The notes under the pieces were generated by a model, which worked only from the letters and a program-made list of their open reading frames with translations, had not been told where the DNA came from and ran no database searches. This document shows, in pieces, positions 49,201 through 52,200 of a DNA stretch of 64,000 nucleotides. Source of the stretch: Nematopogon swammerdamellus (Eukaryota > Arthropoda > Insecta > Lepidoptera > Adelidae); NCBI GenBank assembly GCA_946902875.1, contig OX336340.1, positions 10,050,066-10,114,065 of the forward strand, given 5' to 3'. Position 1 is the stretch's first letter. Every line of letters begins with the position of its first letter. Both the position numbers and the translations under genes were made by a program.

Positions 49201-52200
49201 CCTTGCCCCGGATGACGTGCGCCCCTTGCACAGGTACCAGTGCTCGCTTAGTGTTAATGGAAGACCATGTAGCTGGGTAACTAGTAGTAGTTTGCAGTCG
49301 AAGCAGCCAACCCTATAACAACAACAAAATAATTTGCTAGTTATGCACATAATACACAAGTTTCTGTACATTCGATATTGAATTGATAAACCGAATGAAT
49401 TTACTTGCAGGCGGCTGGTGGAGAGGTTTGCTCAGCTGCGACAGAGCCTGGGCCCCGGGCTGGCGCGCGCGCGACGACAACTCTCTGAGAGCATTGTCAA
49501 GTTAGCATTTACACTGTTATTATTATATTACGATGTGGGCCACTCTGAATAAATTTCATAATTGTCGTACCTGCTCACTTCACACCTTTTCGAAGATGGT
49601 TTCATAATTTTTTTTTAATATAAGAGACTGCCAAAGCAAAAGTTTAATAAGCATCAAAGCAAAATTATGGCTATTTTTTCGTATTCTGATTTTACTATAC
49701 TGAAATTTTGTATTCTGCCCTGACTTATAGATAGATATTATAAACTTTTATATATATGATGTTGTTCATTTCGGTGTTGTGGTTCTTATGCTGCCTTGAA
49801 AGTGTAGACCGAGTTTGGAAGCGAGCGATGGCACGACACTGTTATGAGATTTGTTTGCAGCACGCCGCTGCCGCCAGTTCCGGCGCTGGAGAAGCGCGCG
49901 CAGAGCGTGCAGACCCAGCAGAGCGACAACTACTACGAAGAGTCACACTTCTACAATAAACCTATTGTGAGGTCATATTTCTTTTGTATTGTGCAGTGTA
50001 GGCACGATGTAGGAAAGGAATACTTCCTTTCCTTTCCTACATCGTGGTGTAGGACACGGAATCAATTTACAGAATAAAGTTTCTTGCAGTCAACATTATA
50101 CTCCTACACAACAGGCACTGTTCATCTAAAAAGTTTCTCACACTAAGCCACCTCACACCTTACTTTACCTATATAATACCATATGTTACGAATTAGTTGC
50201 GTTTTTTTTTTACTTTTAAGTAAAATTATTTTGTCTGCCCAAAGCATAGCAACCTCTACTCGCCGCGGAAAAAAAAAGCTGCAAGTGGAATTCAGCATGT
50301 TCCATACTGCCAGAGTTAGTGTGCTACTCGCTGCTAGAAAAAGCGCTTGCGTGCCTCGTTAGACAGGGCAAACCTGCTAGTAGCCCCTGCCTGAGTTGTG
50401 TGCGAAGAGGTGCGATAAGCACAATATTCTGCCAGAACAACAACCGACAGATTTCCCGCAGCGGGTACTCGCGGCCAATACTTACTCTTATTCTTGTAGT
50501 CATCTCAAGACCTGTTCCTTAAAGAGGAGTGGGGAAATGCCCCCTGAGCGTGGTCTTTTCTCCTCTACTTTTCCGCTAGTTATCGTAGCTTCAAAAAATA
50601 AATCCACGTGTGACCAATGCTTAAATGTATCATAATTTGATTACGTTATTCTTAGTACTCACTGGAGGAGACAACGACAGTCGTTCCCAGCAGCGTAATG
50701 TCAGCGAGCGGCCCGGCGCCCGCGCCCGCGCCCGCCACCTCCGACAACGGCGCGGACATCTCCTCCGCCATGACCCAGTCTGCGCCGCCGCTGCCCAGCC
50801 GACCCAGGTCTGGCGACCCACGGAGCCCCACCAGGCCCCTCCCTGATAAATACAGGTTTTTAATATATATATATTTTTAATTGTTCAGATGATGACATCT
50901 TAGCTACAAAGAGAGGCTCAAATCTCTAAAGCTTCTTCAGAGATGGGGCCTAATGTGTACAAAATTGTCACCTCTAAACACGATTGGCTCATAGAGTTAC
51001 ATAAGTTGTCATTTATACATAAATATAATAATATTATGGGATAAAATGAGTAGGACTGGATGTACGGATAAAAACCTTTGCCTTTCCTATAGAACATACT
51101 TTCAAAATATTCCCAGGTCTTAATAAAACAATTATTTTGATAGCTGTAATTTTTCAGATTTTACAAGTTTATTCCAGGCCACCACCTCTCTATTTGTTAA
51201 GAAGTGCTTTCGGTTGTTCATGTTAGAAGTTGTGCTGATAATTTTTTGCTGTGATACACTACATAGTTGGTGCTAATACTGTCAAGATTTTTTTGGATGC
51301 CAAAAAATGTCAAAGAATCCATGATGGACGGTAAGAACAAAATACACCCGAGAAATCAGTGATCATTTTTGTTAGCAGAGTTGCCCATTTGTGATAGCGA
51401 AAGTGTGAAATGCTCATTAATGAAGAAGTGTGAACGTGGGGTTGTGCAGGGACTCTGTGGAGTCAGACAGTGCGGAGACGTCGCGGCGACATAGCCGCAC
51501 TTCCTGGTCCGAGGTTGGGGATGCACCGCCTCTGCCGCCGCGCACCGGAGGTCAGTGCATATACAACACGCTTGAGCCAGCGCATCAACTCACCATATGC
51601 TATCACCATATGAATATTAAAGGCATCTCTAAAATAATATGGGCCTATTTGAAAAAAACCAAATTTAAGGGTGAATTGTAAATGAGAAAAATGACAATAG
51701 AGATCTGGACAGGTTGCAATAATAGCTAAGTAAGACATGCACGGTCGTCACTATCAGTCAGTTTTTAGCAAGTCAACTGAGTCAGTCTTGAATTTGCCTT
51801 AAAGCGTTGAAGACTTTGAGATCGAGGAGGCCAGTTGGGTAACTACATCCTAACCTCACATGCTGAAGTGGAAATGTATTTGAACTGATATTTTATGTTT
51901 ATGTTAGTACTAAGCACGTACTCGCTTTATATATATTTTTAATTAGAATAAAAAATATGATTAAAAACCTCAACTTCAACCTCAAAAGTCAACTTCTAGT
52001 GTCTGATGCCATATACGACTTTGGTGACGACAGCATAAGGTTCAATATGGAACCGTGCAAGTTGACTGTTCGCAAAAATTATGCGACATCACATCATGCA
52101 GGAAGGTGCAATAAGATCGAAAAATTGGGGATGATACGTCACGGCCCGGTTGCGTAGTTGGTTATCGCGTTGGCAGCTCAAGCCAGAGACCCAGGTTCGA